DNA of 64,000 bases. Source: CAYMCO01 sp964388955. GTDB lineage: Bacteria > Chloroflexota > Anaerolineae > Anaerolineales > E44-bin32. The notes beneath the pieces were generated by a model, which saw nothing but the letters and a program-made list of their open reading frames with translations, was not told where the DNA came from and did not search any database. A program made the position numbers and the translations under genes. The stretch's first letter is position 1; each line of letters opens with the position of its first letter. The stretch is from positions 62,001 through 126,000 of the forward strand of contig CAYMCO010000009.1 in assembly GCA_964388955.1 (NCBI GenBank), given 5' to 3'. Of this stretch, positions 51,006-58,463 are shown in pieces.

Positions 51006-51048
51006 CACCAACCTGGCTCCCCCCGCTGCCCAGGTTGGTGTTTTTTTT
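51006..51048 (+). terminator. Textbook intrinsic terminator without an upstream gene
   Basis: CACCAACCTGG (51006-51016), 13-base loop, CCAGGTTGGTG (51030-51040), then eight T (51041-51048): a perfect 11-bp stem plus U-run on the plus strand. The nearest plus-strand gene ends at 48376 and two minus-strand genes intervene. Confidence 0.9.
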
Positions 51049-51188
51049 CCCGGCCCTGCGGCGATCCGATTTTCCCTGAATTGAGAAGTCCCTGTAAGGT
51101 GGGGAGAGCGCTTTTGGATCTAATATGGTGCTGCGGCTCCCTCCGCAAACGGTGCAAGGGGGACAACCAAAGCAGTGCACCGGAGACA

Positions 51189-51230
51189 ACAGCTCCGACC
51201 CGCGGCCGCCGTGCCCACGGTCGGAGCTGT
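51189..51230. other. Perfect 12-bp inverted repeat at the edge of the island
   Basis: ACAGCTCCGACC (51189-51200) and GGTCGGAGCTGT (51219-51230) with an 18-base GC-rich loop. No T-run, so not a terminator. It stands where the DNA changes character; the rest of 51231-51800 holds no gene I can support. Confidence 0.5.
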
Positions 51231-51800
51231 CGATTCCTGCTGTGGTGCGGTCATGCGTGGTTATTGCAGGGTGCGGCCGCGAATCGTCTCCAGGGGCGGC
51301 AGGCCGAGTGGACGGGCGCCAACTGCGAGGGTTCCCCGCCTTCGCTTCATCTCTTCCGCGCGGCAGCGTCCGGATCGGGCGTGGTCTGCTGAGGGGCGTT
51401 TGCGGTTCCCTTGGGAGCCGCCGGCGAGCGTTCAGCAGTCCGCGCCGATATCTCCGATGGTCGCACTGGTGATCTGACCTGGCTTCGGGCTATGTCGACA
51501 ATGAGATGGATAGGAGCGGGGGGAGAGATCTCCTCGGTCACACCATTGCATAATAATGGCGGAGGCAATCAAGGCTGCATTGGTGGGACCTCGGCCGGAG
51601 AGGGTTGCTAGGAGTATTGGCAGCAAGTGGCTGTTACTGTCCATGAGACCCAAGGGGCATCCGGCAGCATGGGAACTCAAGCCCATCGGAGCAAATAGGT
51701 ATGCATTGATTGCGGCTGGCTGGATTGGCCCAGCGAATCGAGCAATGGTGATCCAAGCACATGTCTAGCGCATGGAGTTGCTACGTCTGTATCGGACACT

Positions 51801-52280
51801 CTACGAGATTAGAGGGAGCACCGCAACCGCCTCAAGAATGGTGACATGAAGCCTTTCGCTCAGTTGATCCCTCGTATGCTCTGGGAAATGTGTTTCATCA
51901 TGAGATGATAGGGTCTTGTCCAGCGAATTGTGGGCGACCTTGACAAAGATGCAGTCCGAAGGCGGGATATTCATAGTTCGAAGAAATCGCGAGACCTGGG
52001 GAGGAACACGCCTGGATACAGGCCTAACCCTCTTATTAGCTGCAAGTGAGGAGACTAGGGAGAACCCAATCATGCCATGATGGAGGTGTTTGAAGTATTC
52101 ATACCCAATTCTGCTTCGGTTGCGCGAAAGATCGATGTCGAATCCGGGATCTGTGCGGAGAATCGTCGTGGAATTCATGAGGAGGTCTATCAACATCAAT
52201 GAGTAGCGCGATTGCGGAACATTACTGTTCGATGCATGCACCAAGACATTCGTATCTATGACAATATCCTGAAGCATCAT
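51801..52280 (-). CDS. PIN-domain-like nuclease
   Basis: About 159 residues. The start IVIDTNVLVHAS carries the first catalytic Asp of PIN RNases, and DCIFVKVAHNSLDKTLSSHDETHF supplies the later acidic residues in the usual order for the family. It would act as an RNase. Its start overlaps the stop of the DUF3696-type ATPase gene by 4 bases, so the ATPase and nuclease form a translationally coupled pair. There is no antitoxin-like gene beside it, so it is not an ordinary VapC. Confidence 0.75.
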   Translation of the reverse strand: MMLQDIVIDTNVLVHASNSNVPQSRYSLMLIDLLMNSTTILRTDPGFDIDLSRNRSRIGYEYFKHLHHGMIGFSLVSSLAANKRVRPVSRRVPPQVSRFLRTMNIPPSDCIFVKVAHNSLDKTLSSHDETHFPEHTRDQLSERLHVTILEAVAVLPLIS

Positions 52281-53659
52281 TTGCCTAATGCGTCAATTGG
52301 CTGTGAGAATTGCGCTTCAGCGAGCGTCAGCGACTCACGCAGAGTTTCGGAGAAGAATCCGGCAGGCCATTCTTCCTGGTCAATGTGGCCATCTGGTTGT
52401 ATGGTCACAGGTCGAATTCTCGATTGAATACCGTCCTTGCTAAGGAAGTAGACTCCGACATCTTCGGAAGAGATATGCCCCTTTGCGACAAGAACTCTCA
52501 GGCGAAGAAGTAGGTGCTCACTGTGAGTCTCGATTATCACCCTGTGGCCCGTGGTTGCCATCTCTACAAAAAGATCGGCCAGCAGATTTTGGAGGCTCGG
52601 ATTAAGATGGATTTCCGGCTGCTCGGCAATCGTGATAGTGTCCTCCGGAGCTACCAAAGCCTGAATGACGAGCGGAAAGAGTTGGGAGGCGCCGAAACCG
52701 GCATCCGCTATGTTGGTCGCGAATTCTCTATCTGCGGATTGCAGCTGTATCTCATAGATGTCGGACGATATATCCTTGCACGCGATTGAGCCACCTAGTT
52801 GAAATCTCCGAATCCAGGTGTCAATCCTTTCGCTAATCTGCTCATACTGCTGATGAAATAGATCTGGGGCATTTTCTCCACGGATGCCAACGCTCCTAAC
52901 AATCTCTCCCCCCCTCTCGTAGTATCGCTTGGGTCCAGCACGCAAAGGCCCAACATAGCTGAGCGTTCTGAGGATACGTGCAACTTCAGCATTAATGTGA
53001 TTGACTGCATTCAAATACATTGTGAAGGAGTCGGAATACTTCCTAGCCAATCCTGCATCGGGCCGCTTTCGCTCTCGAAGAGCGTCAATGGCGTCATATG
53101 CAGTAAAGAGGAAATTCACTGGAATCGACTCTACTAACGCCTTGCGTTCATCGCCAGGCATATCCTTGAATAATGTGCCAGCGACCGAATAGTCTCCGGA
53201 TTTCAGCAAATTCCTGCTCAGAAATGGCCGCTTGAAGAGATCGAAGGCAGCGTATTTTTGCAGCCTGCACTTTGAAACCTCGTCCTCCTTGGAAAACACG
53301 AGGTGTATTGCTCCGGGTGGATAGGATCCCACCGGTTCTATATCTTCAGATAAGTCATGGGTATGAAACCTTAGTCCCAGTGAGAGATTGAGTGAGGAAT
53401 CATGCGAGAAGACAAAGTCACCATATGACCCCAAATCGACAATCCGGCCTCTTGTGACCAGAGGCGTATATGGATCTGGAGACTCATATGTTTGTTTCAG
53501 CAGGAGCAAAGGGCTGATGAGACTTGTCTTGCCGGAGTTGTTCGGGCCGAGCAGGATTGTGATCGGCCTAATCTCGATCCAACCCGTGTCCCTGAAGCAT
53601 CTGAAATTCCTCCACCTGATCTCGTAATTCAGCATGGGGTGAGAATCGCTCATTGTCAT
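52277..53659 (-). CDS. AAA ATPase with DUF3696-like C terminus
   Basis: About 460 residues of the OLD/SMC-like ATPase group. Walker A ILLGPNNSGKTSLI (about 34-47), ABC-like signature region, Walker B/signature TITIAEQPEIHLNPSLQNLLADLF, H-loop IIETHSEHLLLRLRVL, and the tail DGHIDQEEWPAGFFSETLRESL that resembles DUF3696. Such ATPases commonly pair with nucleases in phage-defence or mobile-element loci; here the partner is a PIN protein. Two in-frame starts (ATG at 53659 and ATG three residues later) are close together. Codon use and A+T content differ from the core genes, suggesting transfer. Confidence 0.85.
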   Translation of the reverse strand: MTMSDSHPMLNYEIRWRNFRCFRDTGWIEIRPITILLGPNNSGKTSLISPLLLLKQTYESPDPYTPLVTRGRIVDLGSYGDFVFSHDSSLNLSLGLRFHTHDLSEDIEPVGSYPPGAIHLVFSKEDEVSKCRLQKYAAFDLFKRPFLSRNLLKSGDYSVAGTLFKDMPGDERKALVESIPVNFLFTAYDAIDALRERKRPDAGLARKYSDSFTMYLNAVNHINAEVARILRTLSYVGPLRAGPKRYYERGGEIVRSVGIRGENAPDLFHQQYEQISERIDTWIRRFQLGGSIACKDISSDIYEIQLQSADREFATNIADAGFGASQLFPLVIQALVAPEDTITIAEQPEIHLNPSLQNLLADLFVEMATTGHRVIIETHSEHLLLRLRVLVAKGHISSEDVGVYFLSKDGIQSRIRPVTIQPDGHIDQEEWPAGFFSETLRESLTLAEAQFSQPIDALGK

Positions 53660-54034
53660 TCCCCATTCCCAAAGAGCTCTCCGTGCATATCCTTCCTGAT
53701 TAGGGACCTGGGCAAGCCAGTATGCATCGCAGCCCTACACGGATGCGATACACATTGATTGTATGGGGGTCACCTGTTAAGCGCAATTCCTCGCCTCGGG
53801 ACATTGTTCGTCATCTGAAACAATGACTGGAACTCCAACTCCGGTGGATTGAACCTGTTGCCCTGTGTTGATACATTGAGAGCATGCACCTGCAGATTCA
53901 TACCTAATGGCTAAGAGCAAAGCATCCTGACCTCACACCTTCTGTCCCGTGTTCGACATCCCGACATCCCGACAATACAACCTGGCCGGCCATTCCCTCC
54001 GCTTTTTCGTCCTTTACAAATGGTTGCGTGGTGC
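53660..54034. other. Intergenic spacer with no recognised feature
   Basis: 375 bases of A+T-richer sequence between the ATPase start and the end of the DUF3037 gene. The only pattern noticed is a tandem GACATCCC run at about 53957. No RNA gene or att-like core is evident. Confidence 0.4.
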
Positions 54035-54868
54035 CTAGAGCTCAATCTTCCTGATTTGAGCCTTGGCCCAAGCCTCGGCATCTCTTTCGAGCACTACTTC
54101 CGCCTTAAGGCCTTCGTAGGTGCGTCTTGCGCGATCGAAAGCCTTCTTTGCATGTGCGGCGGAGTGCTTCTTGGGCGGAAGGGTGAGAATCCCTATGTGA
54201 AGGTCAGGCTGGGCAGCCCTAATGTCGTACACCTGAAACGCGAGGGCGTCGATAGACTGATCAAGCTGGATCGCCTGAGGCAACTCGAAGGAGATGCCTT
54301 GAGCCACAATGCTGGGTTTGCCATTAGCGACGACAGCGTCGAACACATGGGGTCCGTATCTGCCAACAACCTCACGTTGCCAATGGAGGTATTTGTCGGC
54401 CATAGCCTTGCCCTCGCGCTCGACCAGGGCATCGTGCAGGTAGGTTCTTGCGAGGCTGCCGGCAGCGCGCCGGTCGCGGTAACTTCGCTCACGCGTGGTT
54501 GGCTCAGTGAGGAACTCCTTTGCGATGCTCTTGAGCAACGCGTCAACAGGTCTGGTTGACGCCCTGGGGGGAGTGAAAGTTATGGAGTTAGCCCACGTGT
54601 CGGCGATCTCCTCGATTAGGGACGGGATGAGAGGTTGCGGACCAAAGGAGGAAGGAAGGGGAAGCTGCCTGGAAATCAGGAACTCCACCTCGGACGTGAA
54701 GTCCTTGAGGGATTCTATATCAGTGCCTGCGAAGGACTTCACACGCTTCCAGTTCCTAAGGAACCTGACGCGGGTTTCATCATCCGTATAGGTCACGACC
54801 CCGATGTTGATCTTCTCACCGGAGAGGGCATTAGGGGCGAATTGGATCACCGAGTACTTGCTGATCAT
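54035..54868 (-). CDS. DUF3037 domain protein
   Basis: About 277 residues. The opening YSVIQFAPNALSGEKINIGVVTY is the DUF3037 signature. The rest is predicted helical with a Lys/Arg-rich end; function unknown. ATG 54868 follows AAGGAGG by 5 bases and begins 1 base before the HipA-like stop region, so it is coupled to that gene. DUF3037 proteins commonly adjoin HipA-like (HipA_2) kinases, exactly the order here, implying a joint function. Confidence 0.85.
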   Translation of the reverse strand: MISKYSVIQFAPNALSGEKINIGVVTYTDDETRVRFLRNWKRVKSFAGTDIESLKDFTSEVEFLISRQLPLPSSFGPQPLIPSLIEEIADTWANSITFTPPRASTRPVDALLKSIAKEFLTEPTTRERSYRDRRAAGSLARTYLHDALVEREGKAMADKYLHWQREVVGRYGPHVFDAVVANGKPSIVAQGISFELPQAIQLDQSIDALAFQVYDIRAAQPDLHIGILTLPPKKHSAAHAKKAFDRARRTYEGLKAEVVLERDAEAWAKAQIRKIEL

Positions 54869-54869
54869 G

Positions 54870-55670
54870 CTAGCCTCCTTCCTGCGGGTTGCATGCCTCG
54901 AGCAGAGCGCGGCGCCTCTCCAGTATGAAGGTGGCGATAGCTTCCCGCTCTTGCATGGAAACACCCCATTCATCGGGCGGTGCCGCGACCGCAGATAGGA
55001 TCATGTCATCTGTCATCTCCTGGAGAGCGTTCGGTGCCGCTTGAATATCAATAGGCAGCAAGTGACATTGGTCCTGTATCTCTTGATATGGAATCGGCTC
55101 TGGTCCGTTGGCCAGTTGCTGTGCGGTCCAGTTGGGTCCTCCTGGAAAGAAATGGCCATGGTCTACTGAGTGGACGAGGTGAGGATCATAGATTGAGTAG
55201 ATCAGTTGGTGGTCTCTGGCGCAAAGCCATCCATACAAGAGTGCGAGATGCGCAAACCGCGACCGGTTGTAGGGCTCGTTGGTATACGATAGCCATTCTT
55301 TATCCGACGTATTGCGCACCCACTCCGACCCGTGAGCGGTGCCTGGAGGTATCCCAGCCATCTGAGGTTCGTTCTGGATCAACTCCTCAGGGATGAAGAC
55401 CAATGCTGTGCGGGGCACTGGAGCGCCGAAGTGGGATCCAATGAGGCCGATCACGTGGTCGTTGAATATCATTCGGCCAGCATTCTGCCCCTTGACTACA
55501 TAAACGACCTCATCGTCACATTTGAGCCAGCAAGGCCTCGCCGCGCTTCTTGGGTGTCGTTGCATGAATGTGACCGCAGTCACGGCCTCTGGGCGATTGT
55601 GCGCCAGTTCTGCAAGTCTGGCTGCCGTAGCGCCTTCCACTAGGTCCTCAACTTTTAGCTGCGCCGCCAT
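54870..55670 (-). CDS. HipA-like (HipA_2) kinase-fold protein
   Basis: About 266 residues. Segments that match the HipA_2 group: VVKGQNAGRMIFNDHVIGLIGSHFGAPVPRTALVFIPEELI, then PPGTAHGSEWV, and DPHLVHSVDHGHFFPGGPNW. It lacks the long N-terminal part of E. coli HipA, and classical catalytic residues are not certain by eye. HipA toxins phosphorylate glutamyl-tRNA synthetase; the target here is unknown. It overlaps the 94-residue gene upstream by 16 bases and precedes DUF3037. Confidence 0.8.
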   Translation of the reverse strand: MAAQLKVEDLVEGATAARLAELAHNRPEAVTAVTFMQRHPRSAARPCWLKCDDEVVYVVKGQNAGRMIFNDHVIGLIGSHFGAPVPRTALVFIPEELIQNEPQMAGIPPGTAHGSEWVRNTSDKEWLSYTNEPYNRSRFAHLALLYGWLCARDHQLIYSIYDPHLVHSVDHGHFFPGGPNWTAQQLANGPEPIPYQEIQDQCHLLPIDIQAAPNALQEMTDDMILSAVAAPPDEWGVSMQEREAIATFILERRRALLEACNPQEGG

Positions 55671-55939
55671 GTTATGATATCGCCTACGACGATATGTCCG
55701 ATGTGGAACCTTACTCCCGTGACCTCACCGGCCTCGGTATGAGTCATCCATTGCCTCCCAGGATTCCGATCATACAATACGGCTTGGAAATCGCCAAAGA
55801 CCCCTGGATCGCCTAACGAGAGAGGTGATCCGCGGATGGCTCTTGCCTTGCTTGCAGCTCGGTCAATGCGGTCATCTGCTTTGGGATGCCGATAATCGCT
55901 GTCGCTGGTCGGTCGAGTGCAAACCGAATCAGGCTGCAT
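55655..55939 (-). CDS. Small protein of unknown function in the HipA-like operon
   Basis: About 94 residues. Basic N-terminal half (DYRHPKADDRIDRAASKARAIRG) and a C-terminal half (GDFQAVLYDRNPGRQWMTHTEAGEVTGVRFHIGHIVVGDIIT) that looks like a short beta-rich domain. No family recognised; it could be a DNA-binding antitoxin-like partner, but I see no helix-turn-helix. The overlap on both sides (start coupled to the upstream stop in TGATG, end inside hipA) argues that it is real. Confidence 0.6.
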   Translation of the reverse strand: MQPDSVCTRPTSDSDYRHPKADDRIDRAASKARAIRGSPLSLGDPGVFGDFQAVLYDRNPGRQWMTHTEAGEVTGVRFHIGHIVVGDIITWRRS

Positions 55940-56505
55940 CAGTGAGATGCCCGAGCTTCAAGTGATTGGAGTAGGCTTGGCCCAATTGAATGCAATACCT
56001 TCAACGCTCGCTCCGTATGAGTGAGGGCCCCGGATATGTCAAGACCTTCAAAGGCAAACTCACACTTGCTTTTCGGCAAAGAATTGGGCACACGATTGTC
56101 TCCGACCCCAATTGCAGCAACCACATATACCAGCTCTCTCTCGATGGGATCTACCTGAACTAGTCCACGGTCGTATCGATTTGTCATCAACCTAATAGTG
56201 ATGGGCCTAATCTCTGCGTATTCAAGGCTCCCTTGTTTCCGTAGGAGTTGAAGGAATCTGTTCGAGCTTGCGAGGGCTGCAGCGACACATCGTCTAGCGT
56301 GAGCGAAGTCATCTTTGAAGTCCTCACAACGTGCTTGGTCCCCTTGCGGCTGTCGCTGAACTCCTGTGTCCACGTCGGGTAGCCGAAAAGTAGCTCCAAT
56401 TTCCGCAACACACAGAATGACATCGTATATTGTTCCGCCCTTGTTATAGGTGCTGAGCCACGCAACGAGCTCACCTTCAACTTCGATCTTCAAGAGTTGC
56501 GGCAT
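55939..56505 (-). CDS. Hypothetical protein, first gene of the HipA-like/DUF3037 operon
   Basis: About 188 residues. I start at ATG 56505 (AGAGG five bases upstream) rather than 56538. Mixed alpha/beta sequence with no motif I recognise (LLKIEVEGELVAWLSTYNKGGTIYDVILCVAEIGATF at the N terminus; a long helix around AHARRCVAAALASSNRFLQLLRKQ). It ends in TGATG overlap with the next gene. Four genes in a row (this one, the 94-residue protein, HipA-like kinase, DUF3037) overlap or touch. Confidence 0.65.
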   Translation of the reverse strand: MPQLLKIEVEGELVAWLSTYNKGGTIYDVILCVAEIGATFRLPDVDTGVQRQPQGDQARCEDFKDDFAHARRCVAAALASSNRFLQLLRKQGSLEYAEIRPITIRLMTNRYDRGLVQVDPIERELVYVVAAIGVGDNRVPNSLPKSKCEFAFEGLDISGALTHTERALKVLHSIGPSLLQSLEARASH

Positions 56506-56627
56506 CGGACCTCTTTGTAGTCGCGGAAGCTTGATCATCTCCAGGATGTTGTCGTCAGACCGCCAAACGAATCGTCAGGCTGCCCAAGCTGAAGGGCGGA
56601 TCGCTCCAGGCGAGAACGATCGATACA

Positions 56628-56894
56628 TCAGAGCCCTTGTTGGAGGTGCTGGATCAGCCCGATGTATTTCTCATCGCATGCTCGCCGCCTGGCCTTGCGA
56701 TCTTCTTCTAAAGCCTCCATCTCTTGAAGAAACTGCCCTGCGATCAGTTCCGCGTCTGCATTGGGCTCGCTCAACTCTTGTTCCATCTTGTCTCGGGCAT
56801 TCTGCGAAGCTTCGGTGTGTTCCCTTTGGATCGTTAGAGATTCTCTTGTCCAATCCAGATTCAAATCCAGGAAGTCATCCACCTTACCCCGCAT
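56628..56894 (-). CDS. Small acidic coiled-coil protein
   Basis: About 88 residues, mostly one long amphipathic helix: LNLDWTRESLTIQREHTEASQNARDKMEQELSEPNADAELIAGQFLQEMEALEEDRKARRRACDEKY. ATG 56894 is chosen because GAAGGGAG lies about 10 bases upstream; ATG 56918 lies upstream of that site. No family recognised. Confidence 0.5.
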   Translation of the reverse strand: MRGKVDDFLDLNLDWTRESLTIQREHTEASQNARDKMEQELSEPNADAELIAGQFLQEMEALEEDRKARRRACDEKYIGLIQHLQQGL

Positions 56895-57010
56895 GGCAAA
56901 CGTTCTCCCTTCTTCCATTGATCAACGACGCGGTGAGTGCTCGGCAGATTCGGTGGGTTTCCCCACCTTGGCCATTTGCCGGGGATTCTCAGGAGGCTTC
57001 ACTCAACCAT

Positions 57011-57046
57011 AGCGGTGCGGCCTGACGCCTATAACCGCACCGTCCG
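57011..57046. other. 8-bp inverted repeat in an intergenic stretch
   Basis: CGGTGCGG and CCGCACCG flank CCTGACGCCTATAA. It lies just before the large repeat at 57076 in a 600-base gap between minus-strand genes. A similar stem-ATAAC-stem pattern (GTCGGT...ATAACCGAC) occurs at about 60035-60055. Confidence 0.35.
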
Positions 57047-57075
57047 GCACGCGGTCCGTGTCCCGCTGGCCAATT

Positions 57076-57260
57076 GACCCGACCCGGCTTCACAACAAAC
57101 ACTGCGGACACGCAGGCCCGCAGTACTCCCCCAAGAAACGGTCAGCTTTGCATTTCGACGATCGATCCCTTAGAGGAATACCACCCCCTCCAGACTACAA
57201 CTTCCGCAGCCTCGACACAATATGCCGCCGGTCACGTTCCAAAGGGTGAAATTGGTCACT
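57076..57260 (+). repeat. About 185-base island repeat, copy A
   Basis: Aligns with 61357-61543 in the same orientation (estimated by eye at 75-80%). Shared landmarks: GACCCGACCCGGC, ACAAACACTGCGGACAC, CAGG.CCGC.GTACTCCCCC, CTTTGCATTTCGA, CACCCCCTC and CAATATGCCGCCGGTCACG. In both copies the GCGGAC/GTCCGC or ACTGCGG/CCGCAGT bases can pair, so a hairpin is kept though the bases differ. No conserved ORF. Confidence 0.7.
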
Positions 57261-57490
57261 AGGTGAGTCTTGGCGAATCCAGCGGCGCCCGATCAGTCCA
57301 GGGAGTTGGATCGATGCTCTTGATCCCTGCCGGTTTGTCCGTCGCCGGCGGATTGTTCCTGCTCGAGCATCCAAGCTGGGCGATGCTGCCGGCCAACGCA
57401 TAGGGTCCCTGGGCCGCTGGCGAATGACTAGGCGCCATTCAGTTGTGGCGCTTATCCGCATCCCAAGGCCCGGATTCTCTAGAAAGGGAT

Positions 57491-57985
57491 CTAGCCGACT
57501 TGGCGATCATCTTGCGAGGCAAGTTGTTCCACCGTGCGAAGGAATTCATCCCTTGGAAAGGTGCAGTTTCTCGTTAGCCTGACATTCGAAGCTGCCTCTA
57601 CCAATGAAGGATGAATCTCGTAATTGCCTGGATCTGATGGATCTGGACGAATCCAATCTGATAGCTCACCGCTCTGCAGCAGCCTTAAGAGGGCAAATAT
57701 GCGACCGGAAGCGCTGACATACTTCTCGGTGTTATCACCATACCTTTCCTTCATTGCGATGGTGATTCTAGCCAACACTGTATCGGTGAATCGGATTTCG
57801 TGAATTCCGCCGTCGATACCTCGAAAGCCGAGACGGAGGTCACTTGGATCGGCAATGATGGCGCGGCCTGAGGCTGCATTCATGGCCCAGTTGAACGCGG
57901 TAGCAAACTCATCTGGGTCAATGGGAGGGAGATGATCAAACTCAGGGAACCTACTCGCATTTGGGGTTGAGGAGTTCGGGGGCAT
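57491..57985 (-). CDS. Hypothetical protein
   Basis: About 164 residues. ATG 57985 is preceded by AAGGAGG six bases upstream and chosen over a longer frame to 58177. It begins with a Pro/Ser-rich stretch then FPEFDHLPPIDPDEFATAFNWAMNAASGRAIIADPSDLRLGFRGIDGGIHEIRF; the rest is helical. No family recognised. A stand-alone island gene. Confidence 0.65.
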   Translation of the reverse strand: MPPNSSTPNASRFPEFDHLPPIDPDEFATAFNWAMNAASGRAIIADPSDLRLGFRGIDGGIHEIRFTDTVLARITIAMKERYGDNTEKYVSASGRIFALLRLLQSGELSDWIRPDPSDPGNYEIHPSLVEAASNVRLTRNCTFPRDEFLRTVEQLASQDDRQVG

Positions 57986-58084
57986 GAGGCGCCTCCTTGC
58001 ATATACCATGCTCGTGGTAGAGGTAGCACACTTATATTCGGCAATCCGAATGTGGGAGACCAAGCCGCCGAAAGGGAAGATATC

Positions 58085-58203
58085 GCATAACGGCCACATG
58101 CTCACCGCCCGGCGCTCGCTCCTTCTCTGGCTCCCCGATCTCCCGGATATGCTCCTGGCCTGCAATTCGCCCTGCATCCCCGGTCCGCTGCCATTGGTTA
58201 GGC
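58085..58203. repeat. attC-like palindromic element
   Basis: GCATAAC at 58085-58091 and GTTAGGC at 58197-58203 flank about 105 bases. The right part CGCCCTGCATCCCCGGTCCG...GTTAGGC (58168-58203) recurs at 63603-63641 and, more loosely, at 61675-61714. On the minus strand the ends read GCCTAAC...GTTATGC, close to the RYYYAAC...GTTRRRY ends of integron attC sites. It is 98 bases beyond the stop of the small gene at 58302. Confidence 0.4.
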
Positions 58204-58301
58204 CGCATCAATCATGATTGCCTGTGTTGGAAAAATCCTCTCGGACGTGCGTTGAAGAATACGCATATCCTATTCCAACGTTGGACTGGACTCGGGACTC
58301 G

Positions 58302-58463
58302 CTACTTCTGAGAAAGTACCTGCCTGGCTGCCTTCACTACTGCTGACGCCAGTTCCCTACCCTCTCTCTCTGGGTTGCGCTCAACTATTCCTGATAGGTC
58401 AAACTGGCCGAAGTATCGTTCAAGTATCCTCCGCCTGCGTTCTTGATTCTCCGTGTGCGTCAT
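58302..58463 (-). CDS. Small protein coupled to the Ntn-hydrolase gene
   Basis: 53 residues: TENQERRRRILERYFGQFDLSGIVERNPEREGRELASAVVKAARQVLSQK after the start. Charged, helical, no family recognised. ATG 58463 lies inside the 3' end of the Ntn-hydrolase gene (44-base overlap). The longer frame to 58508 is less likely. It might be a partner or an inhibitor of the hydrolase; this is inference. Confidence 0.5.
   Translation of the reverse strand: MTHTENQERRRRILERYFGQFDLSGIVERNPEREGRELASAVVKAARQVLSQK

Noticed and set aside
50678..51010. tmRNA-like ends (GGAGAA...TTCTCCACCA)
   Set aside because: The six-base match and CCA look like an acceptor stem, but there is no T-loop, no TTCGACG in the 5' part and no tag frame ending in ALAA; kept only as an unexplained region.
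51556..51768. 70-residue plus-strand frame (MAEAIKAALVGPRPERVARS...)
   Set aside because: No ribosome site, no recognised motif, and alternative frames are open over the same stretch; treated as non-coding.
51801..52280. Classifying the PIN protein as a VapC toxin
   Set aside because: No VapB-like antitoxin precedes it; it is coupled to an ATPase instead.
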